A stretch of 64,000 bases of DNA, from the NCBI GenBank assembly GCA_965662745.1, contig CBFIJK010000004.1:1-64000 (forward strand), in the 5' to 3' direction. The stretch is from Anianibacter sp965662745 (GTDB taxonomy: Bacteria > Pseudomonadota > Alphaproteobacteria > Rhodobacterales > Rhodobacteraceae). Shown here one piece after another: positions 8,219 through 16,113 of this stretch (the first letter of the stretch is position 1; the number at the start of each line of letters is the position of its first letter). Position numbers and translations under genes: made by a program. The notes under the pieces were generated by a model that was not told the origin of the DNA, searched no databases, and saw nothing but the letters and a program-made list of their open reading frames with translations.

Positions 8219-9093
8219 GCGAAGAATTCGTGAACTTCCTTCGACTGGGATTCCAGGTTCTTGCGCATCTTTTGAAATGCTGCCGCCTCTAGCTGGCGGA
8301 CACGTTCCTTCGAGAGGCCAAGCTCTGTTCCAAGGCTTTCCAGCGTCCGGGCCTGATCGCGCAGCTTGCGTTCCGTTACGATGAAGCGCTCTCGCTCATT
8401 AAGGCTTTGCATCGCGTTCACAAGCCAAGTGCGCAGCGTGCCGATATCCTTGTCCTGTTCGACAAGCTCGGACGCCTGCGCGCCATCGTCTTCAAGCGCG
8501 TCGATCCATTCGCGGCCTTCGTCTTCGGCAGACTGCGTCGCATTAAGCGAATAGTCGGACCCCGACAAACGCCCTTCCATCATCTCGACATCATGCAGCG
8601 GAACGCCGACCTCGGTCGCGATCAGTTGGCGCAGCTGGTGACGGTCTAGCCGCTCGCCAGCCGCTGCCGCCTCGCGTTCCAGCCGGGCCTGGACGCGGCG
8701 CATGTTGAAAAACAGAGATTTCTGGGAAGAGGTCGACCCGGTGCGCACCATCGACCAGTTGCGCATCACGTAATCCTGAATCGATGCCTTGATCCACCAG
8801 ACTGCATAGGTCGAGAAGCGAACGCCGCGGTCGGGGTCGAACTTGTCGGCGGCTTTCATGAGGCCAAGCCCTGCCTCCTGGATCAAATCGTTCATCGGTG
8901 CGCCGTAGCGCTTGAACTTTGAAGCCATTGAAATAGCTAGACGCATATAGGCGGTGATCAGACGGTGCAGCGACTTTTCGCATCGCTCGTCGCGCCACGC
9001 ATAGGCGAGCCTAAGCTCGGTTTCGGCGTCCAGCAGCTCGGCCTGCATCGCGCGCCGTGATAGAGTCTGGTCGGAAAATCCGTCAAATGCCAT
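8215..9093 (-). CDS. rpoH2: RNA polymerase sigma-32 family factor, RpoH2 type
   Basis: 292-residue alternative sigma factor. Region 2 is present: RLAISMASKFKRYGAPMNDLIQEAGLG (core binding, split here by family convention), then FDPDRGVRFSTYAVWWIKASIQDYV for -10 recognition. The RpoH box appears as SSQKSLFFNMRR, and region 4.2 (SLGTELGLSKERVRQLEAAA) is the -35 helix-turn-helix. The short N-terminus and the RpoH-box wording fit the second RpoH of Rhodobacteraceae, which serves singlet-oxygen and oxidative stress responses, rather than heat-shock RpoH1. The RpoH2 assignment is from recall of family sequences. An inverted-repeat leader lies upstream and chaN follows. Confidence 0.88.
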   Translation of the reverse strand: MAFDGFSDQTLSRRAMQAELLDAETELRLAYAWRDERCEKSLHRLITAYMRLAISMASKFKRYGAPMNDLIQEAGLGLMKAADKFDPDRGVRFSTYAVWWIKASIQDYVMRNWSMVRTGSTSSQKSLFFNMRRVQARLEREAAAAGERLDRHQLRQLIATEVGVPLHDVEMMEGRLSGSDYSLNATQSAEDEGREWIDALEDDGAQASELVEQDKDIGTLRTWLVNAMQSLNERERFIVTERKLRDQARTLESLGTELGLSKERVRQLEAAAFQKMRKNLESQSKEVHEFFA

Positions 9094-9118
9094 TCTATTC
9101 CCCCAAGCGAAAATGATA

Positions 9119-9157
9119 CCCGAAAGAGGCCTTTCGGGCCCGGTGCGGTAACGTTAC
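9119..9157. promoter_or_regulatory. Inverted repeats in the rpoH2 / cobU divergent intergenic region
   Basis: Two dyads sit in the 103-base divergent spacer. At 9119-9138 CCCGAAAG and CTTTCGGG form a perfect 8-bp stem around AGGC, in what would be the rpoH2 leader about 26 bases from its ATG. At 9148-9157 GTAACGTTAC is a perfect 10-bp palindrome. The first could be an RNA hairpin or operator; the second looks like an operator. Neither has an assigned regulator. Confidence 0.5.
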
Positions 9158-9196
9158 GTTCACCTAACGCCGTAGGTTGCCAAAAAGTTTCGAAAA

Positions 9197-9730
9197 ATGT
9201 TGCCAGCCCTGACACTCGTTCTAGGCGGCGCGCGTTCCGGCAAATCCGGCGCCGCCGAACGCCTTGTAAAAATTGAAGAAAAGCCGAAGGTCTATTTCGC
9301 GACGGCGCAGGCCTTCGATGATGAAATGCGCGGCAGAATTGCGGAACATCAGCATATGCGCGGGCCGGACTGGACAACCATTGAGGTTCCGCTGGACCTA
9401 TCGAATGCAATCTTGGGGCTGACCGATGGGCAGGTTGCGCTGGTCGATTGCGCGACGCTTTGGCTGACCAATCACATGCTGGCGGAACATGACCTCGAGG
9501 CGGAAACCGACGCTCTCTTCGCGAGCTTTAGGGCCGCACGCGCCCCGCTGGTCATCGTCTCGAACGAGGTCGGTCTTGGGATTGTCCCCGAAAACGCGCT
9601 CGCCCGCCGGTTTCGGGATGCGCAGGGGCGGCTTAATCAACGGCTCGCGGCACGGGCCGATCTGGTTGTCGGCGTCATGGCGGGGCTGCCCTTCGCGCTG
9701 AAAGGCACGCTGCCGGACGGCTTTGCATGA
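9197..9730 (+). CDS. cobU: Bifunctional adenosylcobinamide kinase / adenosylcobinamide-phosphate guanylyltransferase
   Basis: 177-residue enzyme (CobU/CobP) that phosphorylates adenosylcobinamide and then attaches GMP, activating it for addition of the lower ligand in vitamin B12 assembly. The P-loop GGARSGKS is at residues 10-17, YFATAQA and the later CATLWLTNHM and VSNEVGLGIVPE segments are family hallmarks, and the length is standard. The next gene, a histidine phosphatase, overlaps it by four bases, giving a small B12 pair. B12 matters here because ethylmalonyl-CoA mutase, encoded further along, needs it. No cobalamin riboswitch was recognised upstream. Confidence 0.95.
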   Translation: MLPALTLVLGGARSGKSGAAERLVKIEEKPKVYFATAQAFDDEMRGRIAEHQHMRGPDWTTIEVPLDLSNAILGLTDGQVALVDCATLWLTNHMLAEHDLEAETDALFASFRAARAPLVIVSNEVGLGIVPENALARRFRDAQGRLNQRLAARADLVVGVMAGLPFALKGTLPDGFA

Positions 9731-10302
9731 GCGATCTTTACCTTGTCCGTCACGGGCCGACCCATGCGAAAGGTATGGTTGGATGGTCCGATATACCGGC
9801 GGATTTGTCCGATCTAAAACGCCTTGCGCGGCTGGATCTTCATCTGCCGGATAACGCTATGATCGTGTCTTCGGATCTCGACCGGGCGTGCCGTACCGCT
9901 GACGCCCTCCAACGGGATCGCACCCGTTTGCCGCATAGTGATGCGTTCCGCGAAATCCATTTCGGCGCTTGGGAAATGCGGTCTTTCGACGAGATTTCCG
10001 CCGAGGACCCGACCCACATCCGCGCCTTCTATGAAACGCCCGGAGAGATCGCGCCGCCCGATGGCGAAAGCTGGAACGCCCTGCGCGCGCGCGTGGACCG
10101 GGGGGTTGATAACCTTTTGTCAGCCTATACGCCGAAGCCCGTCATCCTCGTCGCGCATATGGGCGTTATCCTGTCGCTGGTTCAAAGGGCGCTGGGTGTG
10201 TCCGCGTATCAGGCGTTTTCCCATCGCATCGACCCTTTGTCAGTCACGCATCTGACAACCGGGCCGGTTTGGACCGCCAAACGGATCAATCATCACCCGT
10301 GA
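9727..10302 (+). CDS. cobC: Histidine phosphatase, probable alpha-ribazole phosphatase (CobC-like)
   Basis: 191 residues of the histidine phosphatase (phosphoglycerate mutase-like) superfamily. The phospho-accepting histidine is in YLVRHGPTH near residue 8, the conserved Glu is in FREIHFGAWE, and the second catalytic His is in ILVAHMGVI. The family alone does not tell the substrate. The four-base ATGA overlap with cobU strongly suggests the CobC role: removing phosphate from alpha-ribazole-5'-phosphate or adenosylcobalamin-5'-phosphate in the nucleotide-loop pathway. No signal peptide is seen, so it is cytoplasmic. The symbol rests on gene context. Confidence 0.75.
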   Translation: MSDLYLVRHGPTHAKGMVGWSDIPADLSDLKRLARLDLHLPDNAMIVSSDLDRACRTADALQRDRTRLPHSDAFREIHFGAWEMRSFDEISAEDPTHIRAFYETPGEIAPPDGESWNALRARVDRGVDNLLSAYTPKPVILVAHMGVILSLVQRALGVSAYQAFSHRIDPLSVTHLTTGPVWTAKRINHHP

Positions 10303-10360
10303 CGACCGCGATCACGAACCCTGACTTTTCAACGCACCCACAAATACTTAGCGTAAGCAC

Positions 10361-11242
10361 ATGACATACACCCTTCTTCTTGGCGATCGCAGCTATTCAA
10401 GCTGGTCCTTGCGCGCATGGCTTCTGGCCGCGCGCTTCGATCTGCCCGTGTCCACGAAATTCGTCGATTTCCACGCGGGCACCAGCGTCGCCGAACAGCT
10501 CGCAGATTACGCGCCCGCGCGGACGGTGCCGACGCTGATAACACCGGAAGGCGCGATCATCAGCGAAAGCCTTGCCATAGCCGAAGAGCTTGCAACGCGC
10601 TTCCCAGACGCGCCCTTATGGCCGACAGACCCGATGCTGCGCGCGATGGCGCGGTCGCTCTCATCCGAAATGCACGCAGGTTTTGGCGCGCTGCGCGACT
10701 TCTGCCCGATGAACCTGCGCGCCGCCTACAAAGACGTTCCGGCGCCCGAGGCGGTGCTGACGGATGTGAAACGGCTGGAGGTGATCTGGACCGACGCGCT
10801 CGATCGGTCCGGGGGGCCGTGGCTTGCCGGAGAGTATTCCATCGCAGACGCTTTCTATGCCCCCGTCGCGGCCCGGATCGCAGGCTATGGCCTGCCGGTC
10901 GGCGATGCTTCGGCGACCTATGTCGCGCGACACCTTGCCGATCCCGTGTTCCGCCGCTGGCGCGCGATGGGCCTCGTCTCTGGCGAGACCTTGCCCTGGT
11001 ACAAGCGCGATTTTCCGCAGGTGGGCTGGCCGGGCCCCGCGCCCTTTCCGGCCGAGGCCGTGGGTCATGGCCCCTCGGTCAACGCACTTTGCCCCTATTC
11101 GCAGAAGCCCGTAACGCATTTCATGGTCGCGGGCGGACAAACCTGGGGATTTTGCAACGCCTTCTGCCGCGACAAGACTGTCGCAGACCCAGAGGCGTGG
11201 CCGGACTTCATGGAGATCTTCCAGCCAGTCAGACAGCGGTAG
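10361..11242 (+). CDS. Glutathione S-transferase-like protein with C-terminal Cys-rich extension
   Basis: 293 residues. Residues 1 to about 215 look like a GST: a thioredoxin-fold start with DRSYSSWSLRAWL (Ser-type active site), a cis-Pro region TVPTLI, ESLAI, and an all-alpha C-terminal domain. After about residue 235 there is an extension with CPYS and, about 20 residues later, FCNAFCRDKTV, giving a CxxS...CxxxC arrangement that suggests metal binding or a redox site. I recall short stand-alone Rhodobacteraceae proteins with a similar CPWS/FCNxxCRDK motif, so this looks like a fusion. Substrate unknown. Confidence 0.85.
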   Translation: MTYTLLLGDRSYSSWSLRAWLLAARFDLPVSTKFVDFHAGTSVAEQLADYAPARTVPTLITPEGAIISESLAIAEELATRFPDAPLWPTDPMLRAMARSLSSEMHAGFGALRDFCPMNLRAAYKDVPAPEAVLTDVKRLEVIWTDALDRSGGPWLAGEYSIADAFYAPVAARIAGYGLPVGDASATYVARHLADPVFRRWRAMGLVSGETLPWYKRDFPQVGWPGPAPFPAEAVGHGPSVNALCPYSQKPVTHFMVAGGQTWGFCNAFCRDKTVADPEAWPDFMEIFQPVRQR

Positions 11243-11246
11243 AGCG

Positions 11247-12164
11247 CTATTTGCCCCAGCGCAGCGCGATCACGTCGCGTTCGGCGGCGAGTTGCAACAG
11301 CCGCGTGCGGGTGCGGTCCGACATGGGCTTGAGCGGGTGGCGCACATGGTCGGACCCGATCACGCCGCCCTCTTTCATCACCACCTTCGCCGCGCGCAGA
11401 CCGCATTGCCGGTTCTCGTGATTAATGAGCGGCAAGCAATCGCGCCACTGGACCAGCGCCGCGTCTGTGTTGCCCGCGAGGTATTCGGTGACGATGGGTT
11501 TGATAAGCTCAGGCTGCAGCGCCGAGGTCATCGTACCGGTGCATCCCGCGTCCAGATCGGCAAGCAGCGTCGCGGCCTCTTCCCCGTCGAAGGGGCCGAT
11601 GATGTGCTCTCCGCCCGCCTCGATCAGCGCGGCGAGCTTGTCGGCGGCAAAGGGTGTTTCCATCTTGAAATAGCTGACATGCTCGATCTCTTTCGCCATG
11701 CGAACCAGTAGGGGCACGGGAAGCGAGACGCCGGACAGGGGCGCGTCCTGCACCATGATCGGGATCGAGATCGCGGCTGACACGTCTGCGAAATGCTCGA
11801 AGATCGCAGCCTCAGGCGGGACAAGCCCGACGCCGTGATAAGGCGGCATCATCATCAGCATCGAGGCGCCCATCGCCTCGGCCTCGCGCGCGCGGTCGAT
11901 CACAATGCGGGTACTGAAATGGCTGACCGTGACAATGATCGGTACCCGGCCCGCCACATGCTCCAGCGACACCTTGGTCAGGGTGGCGCGTTCGGCATCG
12001 GACAGCACGAACTGTTCGGAATAATTCGCAAGGATGCAGATTGCATCGACACCCTGGTCGATCATGCACTCCAGAACCCGCTTCATCCCTTCGGAGTCGA
12101 TGGTGCCGTCCTCGTGAAAAGGCGTCGGGGCAACGGGGAAGATTCCGGTCAGCGGCTGCGTCAT
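11247..12164 (-). CDS. araD: L-2-keto-3-deoxyarabonate dehydratase (DapA superfamily)
   Basis: 305-residue class I aldolase-fold enzyme expected to convert L-2-keto-3-deoxyarabonate to 2-oxoglutarate semialdehyde. It has the DapA/NanA barrel with the Schiff-base lysine at K167 in YFKMETP. Segments such as CILANYSEQF, SHFSTR, MMMPPYHG, IMVQDAPLSG, DGEEAATLLADLDAG and LPLINHENRQ match what I recall of Azospirillum AraD rather than dihydrodipicolinate synthase. It is the last gene of the chvE-gguAB-dehydratase-dehydrogenase operon, 40 bases after the sugar dehydrogenase, and context supports the pathway role. A related sugar-acid substrate remains possible. Confidence 0.85.
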   Translation of the reverse strand: MTQPLTGIFPVAPTPFHEDGTIDSEGMKRVLECMIDQGVDAICILANYSEQFVLSDAERATLTKVSLEHVAGRVPIIVTVSHFSTRIVIDRAREAEAMGASMLMMMPPYHGVGLVPPEAAIFEHFADVSAAISIPIMVQDAPLSGVSLPVPLLVRMAKEIEHVSYFKMETPFAADKLAALIEAGGEHIIGPFDGEEAATLLADLDAGCTGTMTSALQPELIKPIVTEYLAGNTDAALVQWRDCLPLINHENRQCGLRAAKVVMKEGGVIGSDHVRHPLKPMSDRTRTRLLQLAAERDVIALRWGK

Positions 12165-12204
12165 GTCGTGTCCTGTGGTCTGGAAGCGGCGGGATCACCC
12201 CGCC

Positions 12205-13128
12205 CTATTCGTAAAACGGCTCGGTCTGGACCCTGCGCCCAAGCGCAAGAGCGTCCGTCGCCAACGTCATGGGGCGCAGATCGACCTCGCTTCCGCCGTC
12301 GTGCACAAAGCCCGCCATGCGGCTGTAAAGGCGCGGGTATTCACCCGACAGCGCGTCGGCCTCGCCGCTGGCCTGCCCGTCTATCCGCATCTGCGCGCCG
12401 CCATCCGACAGGCGCAGGGTTCCAGCGGTCGTCTCAGCCTCGATCTCCCAGATCTGGTCACCATCCTGCCGCCAGTCGAAATCGGCCGAAAGCTTCGCGC
12501 CGCCCGGGTGATGAAAGTCGATCTTTGCGCCGATGGGCGTTTGGCAATTGCTGGGCACGTCGAGCACCGCATCGGTGACATGGATGTCGTGCGGCAGAAT
12601 TTCCGTCACGATCGACAGCGCATTGATGCCCGGATCGAAAACGCCAAGACCGCCCGGCTCCCATATCCAGGCCTGCCCTGGATGCCATCGGCGCACGTCC
12701 TCTTTCCAAGTGACGTGAAGCCGGGTCAGCACCTTGTCCGAAAGCCACGCCTTTGCCGCAGGCACCATGTCTGCATGCCGCGAGTGCCAGGTCGCATAAA
12801 GCGTCAGCCCGGCGTCCCGCGCCACGCGTTCGAGCGCGTGGCATTCGGCGAGTGTCGCGCCGGGCGGCTTTTCCAGCATCACGTGGCGGCCCGCTTCAAG
12901 CGCACGCATCGCGTAGTCGAACCGTGGCACCGGCGGCAGGCAAAGCGAGATCACCCTGATATCGGGCCGCGCGTCCAGCATCGCGCCGAAATCGGTAAAG
13001 CTTTCGACACCGTCAACGGTGCCATGGCGGCTGACGGTGGCGGCAAGCTCCCAATCGGCGCTTTGCGCGATTGCGGGAACGTGCTGGTCGAGGGCGATCT
13101 TGCCAATGCCGACGAGTGCAACTTTCAT
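12205..13128 (-). CDS. L-arabinose / D-galactose 1-dehydrogenase (Gfo/Idh/MocA family)
   Basis: 307 residues from the ATG at 13128, which overlaps the dehydratase stop as TGATG; the longer open frame upstream lies inside that gene. Rossmann fold start is VALVGIGKIALDQHVPA, the family lysine motif is EKPPG at residues 86-90, and the substrate domain carries TWHSRHADMV, WKEDVRRWHPGQ and EPGGLGVFDPGINALS. These closely resemble Azospirillum L-arabinose 1-dehydrogenase as I recall it, which also oxidises D-galactose at C1. The lactone product would need a lactonase, which is not in this operon. It is expected to be cytoplasmic and NAD(P)-dependent. Confidence 0.88.
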   Translation of the reverse strand: MKVALVGIGKIALDQHVPAIAQSADWELAATVSRHGTVDGVESFTDFGAMLDARPDIRVISLCLPPVPRFDYAMRALEAGRHVMLEKPPGATLAECHALERVARDAGLTLYATWHSRHADMVPAAKAWLSDKVLTRLHVTWKEDVRRWHPGQAWIWEPGGLGVFDPGINALSIVTEILPHDIHVTDAVLDVPSNCQTPIGAKIDFHHPGGAKLSADFDWRQDGDQIWEIEAETTAGTLRLSDGGAQMRIDGQASGEADALSGEYPRLYSRMAGFVHDGGSEVDLRPMTLATDALALGRRVQTEPFYE

Positions 13129-14870
13129 CAGTGACTGTCCTTTCCGACGGGCGCGCCCCGGCACCCTTTGAGGAAATCGAGATCCGCGCCGGTATCCGCG
13201 CCTTCGACATGGGCCTGGTGCAGCCACGCATAGCCGCTTGCCGCGCGCTCATGGACCGGGCTCCACCTGGACAGCCGTTCAAATAGCTCGGCATCGGTGA
13301 TATCGAGATGCAGGCGACGGTTCTCAACATCAACCTCGATCATGTCGCCAGATTGCACGACGGCCAGCGGCCCACCGGCAGCGGCCTCGGGCGAGGTGTG
13401 GAGGATCACGGTGCCATACGCGGTGCCGGACATGCGCGCATCCGAGATGCGGATCATGTCCTTGATGCCCTTCTTCAGAACCTTCGGCGGCAGGCCCATA
13501 TTTCCGACCTCGGCCATGCCGGGGTAGCCCTTGGGCCCGCAATTCTTGAGAACCATGATGCAGGTCTCGTCGATATCGAGCGCGTCATCCTCGATGCGCG
13601 CCTTGTAGTCGTCGATATCCTCGAAGACGACGGCGCGGCCCCGGTGCTGCATAAGATGCGGCGAGGCGGCAGAGGGTTTCAGGATCGCGCCTTTCGGGGC
13701 CAGATTGCCCTTGAGGACAGCAATCCCGCCCTTGTCGGTCAGGGGCTTGTCCACCGGCAGGATCACGTCCTCGTTCCAGTTCACGGCGTCCTTAACCTCG
13801 TCCCAGATCGTCTCGCCCGAGACAGTCAGCGCATCCCGGTGCAGCTTGTCCGCTTCGGCGAGCCGCTTGAGAACAACGGGCAATCCGCCAGCGTAGAAGA
13901 ACTCCTCCATCAGGTATTTGCCCGACGGTTGCAGGTTCAGGATCGTCGCGACATCGCGCCCGCACCGGTCCCAGTCATCAAGCGTGATATCGACGCCGAC
14001 GCGCCCCGCGATGGCGAGCATATGGACCACCGTATTGGTGGACCCGCCGACCGCGCCATTGGTGCGGATCGCGTTTTCAAACGCCTTGCGCGTCAGGATG
14101 TCGGACGGCTTAAGGTCGTCCTTGACCATCTGCACGATACGCCGCCCTGAAAGCTGCGCCATGACGCGGCGGCGGCTATCGACAGCCGGGATCGCGGCAT
14201 TGCCGGAAAGCGCCATGCCCAGCGCCTCGGCCATGGACGCCATGGACGATGCGGTGCCCATCGTGTTGCAGGTGCCCGAGGATCGGGTAACGGCGGATTC
14301 GGCGTTCAGGAACTCGTCCTGCGTCATCTCACCCGCTTTGACCGCCTCGGAAAAGCGCCAAAGATGCGTGCCTGCACCGACGCGTTCGCCTTGGAACCAA
14401 CCATTCAGCATCGGCCCGCCTGTCACCACGATCGACGGCAGATCGCAGGACGCGGCCGCCATCAAGAGCGACGGCGTGGTCTTGTCGCAGCCGACCATCA
14501 GAACGCAGCCATCCATGGGCTGGCCCCGGATCTGTTCCTCGATGGATAGCGCCGCGAGGTTGCGGAACATCATCGCCGTGGGCCGGAAGGTATTTTCCGA
14601 CGCCGAGAACACCGGCACTTCCATCGGAAAACCGCCGGCTTCCCAGATGCCGGCCTTCACCTTTTCGGCCAACTCGCGCAGGTGCCCGTTGCAGGGCGTC
14701 ATGTCGGACCAGGTGTTCAGAATACCGATAATGGGACGTCCATCGAACAGATCATCCGGGTAGCCCTGGTTCTTCATCCAGCCGCGATGGTAGATCACGT
14801 CCTTGGAACTGCCGCTGTACCATTCGGCCGATCGCAGTTTGCGAGGCCATTTCGCCGGTTTGAACGCCAC
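13128..14870 (-). CDS. araC: L-arabonate dehydratase (IlvD/Edd family, Fe-S enzyme)
   Basis: 580 residues, starting at a GTG four bases after the gguB stop with an AAGG ribosome site. It belongs to the IlvD/Edd dehydratases and carries the three cluster-ligand cysteines at C60 (TPCNGH), C128 (VGCDKTTP) and C201 (GTCNTMGT). Length and wording (EWYSGSSKDVIYHRGW) fit the sugar-acid dehydratase branch, not dihydroxyacid dehydratase. Its role is dehydration of L-arabonate, and probably D-galactonate/fuconate, to the 2-keto-3-deoxy acid. Symbol follows Azospirillum use and should not be confused with the enteric regulator AraC. Confidence 0.87.
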   Translation of the reverse strand: MAFKPAKWPRKLRSAEWYSGSSKDVIYHRGWMKNQGYPDDLFDGRPIIGILNTWSDMTPCNGHLRELAEKVKAGIWEAGGFPMEVPVFSASENTFRPTAMMFRNLAALSIEEQIRGQPMDGCVLMVGCDKTTPSLLMAAASCDLPSIVVTGGPMLNGWFQGERVGAGTHLWRFSEAVKAGEMTQDEFLNAESAVTRSSGTCNTMGTASSMASMAEALGMALSGNAAIPAVDSRRRVMAQLSGRRIVQMVKDDLKPSDILTRKAFENAIRTNGAVGGSTNTVVHMLAIAGRVGVDITLDDWDRCGRDVATILNLQPSGKYLMEEFFYAGGLPVVLKRLAEADKLHRDALTVSGETIWDEVKDAVNWNEDVILPVDKPLTDKGGIAVLKGNLAPKGAILKPSAASPHLMQHRGRAVVFEDIDDYKARIEDDALDIDETCIMVLKNCGPKGYPGMAEVGNMGLPPKVLKKGIKDMIRISDARMSGTAYGTVILHTSPEAAAGGPLAVVQSGDMIEVDVENRRLHLDITDAELFERLSRWSPVHERAASGYAWLHQAHVEGADTGADLDFLKGCRGAPVGKDSH

Positions 14871-14874
14871 GCAC

Positions 14875-16104
14875 CTAGCCTTTTTGCTTGTTGTAGACGT
14901 CGAAGATGACGGCGGCGAGCAGCACGAGGCCCTTGATCATCTGCTGATAATCGATACCGATCCCCATGATCGACATGCCATTGTTCAGAACCCCCATCAG
15001 GAAAGCCCCGACCACGGCCCCGACGATCTTGCCCACCCCGCCGGACATGGACGCCCCGCCGATGAAGACGGCGGCAATCACGTCAAGTTCCAGCGCAAAC
15101 CCGGCCTTGGGCGTCGCGGTGTTGAGACGCGCAGCGAACACGAGCCCGGCCACGGCGGCCAGCATCCCCATGTTGACGAATGCAAGGAAGGTCAGCCGCT
15201 CGGTCTTGATGCCCGATAGCTTGGCCGCCTTGTTGTTGCCGCCCAGTGCATAGATCCGGCGGCCCAGCACGGTGCGTTCGGTGATGAAGGCGTACACGAT
15301 GGTCAGCACGCCCATGGTCAACAGAACGTTGGGCAACCCGCGGAAGGTGGCGAGCTTGTAGAGGATGAAGATCAGCGCGATCGCGATGATCCCGATGCGC
15401 AGGACGAAGAACGCCGTGGGTTCATCCTCGATCCCGTAAGCCTTGTTGCGCGCCCGTTGGCGCATGCCGGACCAGACCACCCAAGCAGCTGCGATGATGC
15501 CGCAGGAAAAGGCCAGTACGTTGAAGTTGCGTTTGTCGAAAAGGCCTTTCATCGCCTCGGCCCCAGGCAGGATATCGGGCACGAAGCCGGTGGCGATCAC
15601 CTGGAATTCACGCGGGAACGGGCCCACGGACTGCCCTTCAAGCAGCCACAGCGACAGGCCACGGAACACCAGCATCCCCGCCAGCGTCACGATGAAGGAC
15701 GGAATTCCCCAATAGGCGACCCAATAGCCTTGCGCGGCGCCAATCACGGCGCCCATCGCGACGCAGGCGATCATGGTCAGGCCAATCGGGATCTCCATGT
15801 TGACGATCATCACGGCAGCCAGCGCCCCGATAAAGCCCATGACCGACCCCACGCTCAGGTCGATATGGCCCGCGACGATGACGACCAGCATCCCGAGCGC
15901 CATGATGATGATATAGCTGTTCTGCAGCAGCAGGTTCGTCAGGTTGATCGGTTTAAGTAGCGTGCCACCCGTAACGATCTGAAAGAACGCCATCACCGCG
16001 ATCAGAGCGAAGAGAAGGCCGTATTCACGCAGGTTCGCCGCAAGATAGGACGCGATCCCAGCGGGGCGGGCCGCGCTGTCAGTGGTGTTTTCCGCAACAG
16101 ACAT
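14875..16104 (-). CDS. gguB: Monosaccharide ABC transporter permease (GguB / XylH type)
   Basis: 409-residue inner-membrane permease of the CUT2 sugar importer family. About ten hydrophobic helices are visible, with typical family stretches MLVVIVAGHIDLSVGSVMG, YWGIPSFIVTLAGM and, later, LGRRIYALGGNNKAAKLSGI and GGVGKIVGAVVG. The long central insertion (residues about 185-240) is shared by the XylH/GguB subgroup. It partners the ATPase encoded nine bases upstream and the ChvE binding protein. Predicted substrates are L-arabinose, D-galactose, D-glucose and D-xylose, from the ChvE assignment. Confidence 0.93.
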   Translation of the reverse strand: MSVAENTTDSAARPAGIASYLAANLREYGLLFALIAVMAFFQIVTGGTLLKPINLTNLLLQNSYIIIMALGMLVVIVAGHIDLSVGSVMGFIGALAAVMIVNMEIPIGLTMIACVAMGAVIGAAQGYWVAYWGIPSFIVTLAGMLVFRGLSLWLLEGQSVGPFPREFQVIATGFVPDILPGAEAMKGLFDKRNFNVLAFSCGIIAAAWVVWSGMRQRARNKAYGIEDEPTAFFVLRIGIIAIALIFILYKLATFRGLPNVLLTMGVLTIVYAFITERTVLGRRIYALGGNNKAAKLSGIKTERLTFLAFVNMGMLAAVAGLVFAARLNTATPKAGFALELDVIAAVFIGGASMSGGVGKIVGAVVGAFLMGVLNNGMSIMGIGIDYQQMIKGLVLLAAVIFDVYNKQKG

Positions 16105-16113
16105 CCCTGTCTC

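Noticed and set aside
9094..9196. Cobalamin riboswitch before cobU
   Set aside because: The 103-base spacer is too short and no B12-box-like sequence was seen; the visible dyads do not fit the riboswitch fold.
12205..13227. Longer start of the sugar 1-dehydrogenase at 13227
   Set aside because: The first 33 codons overlap the dehydratase gene and are Arg-rich without similarity; the ATG at 13128 opens the Rossmann motif.
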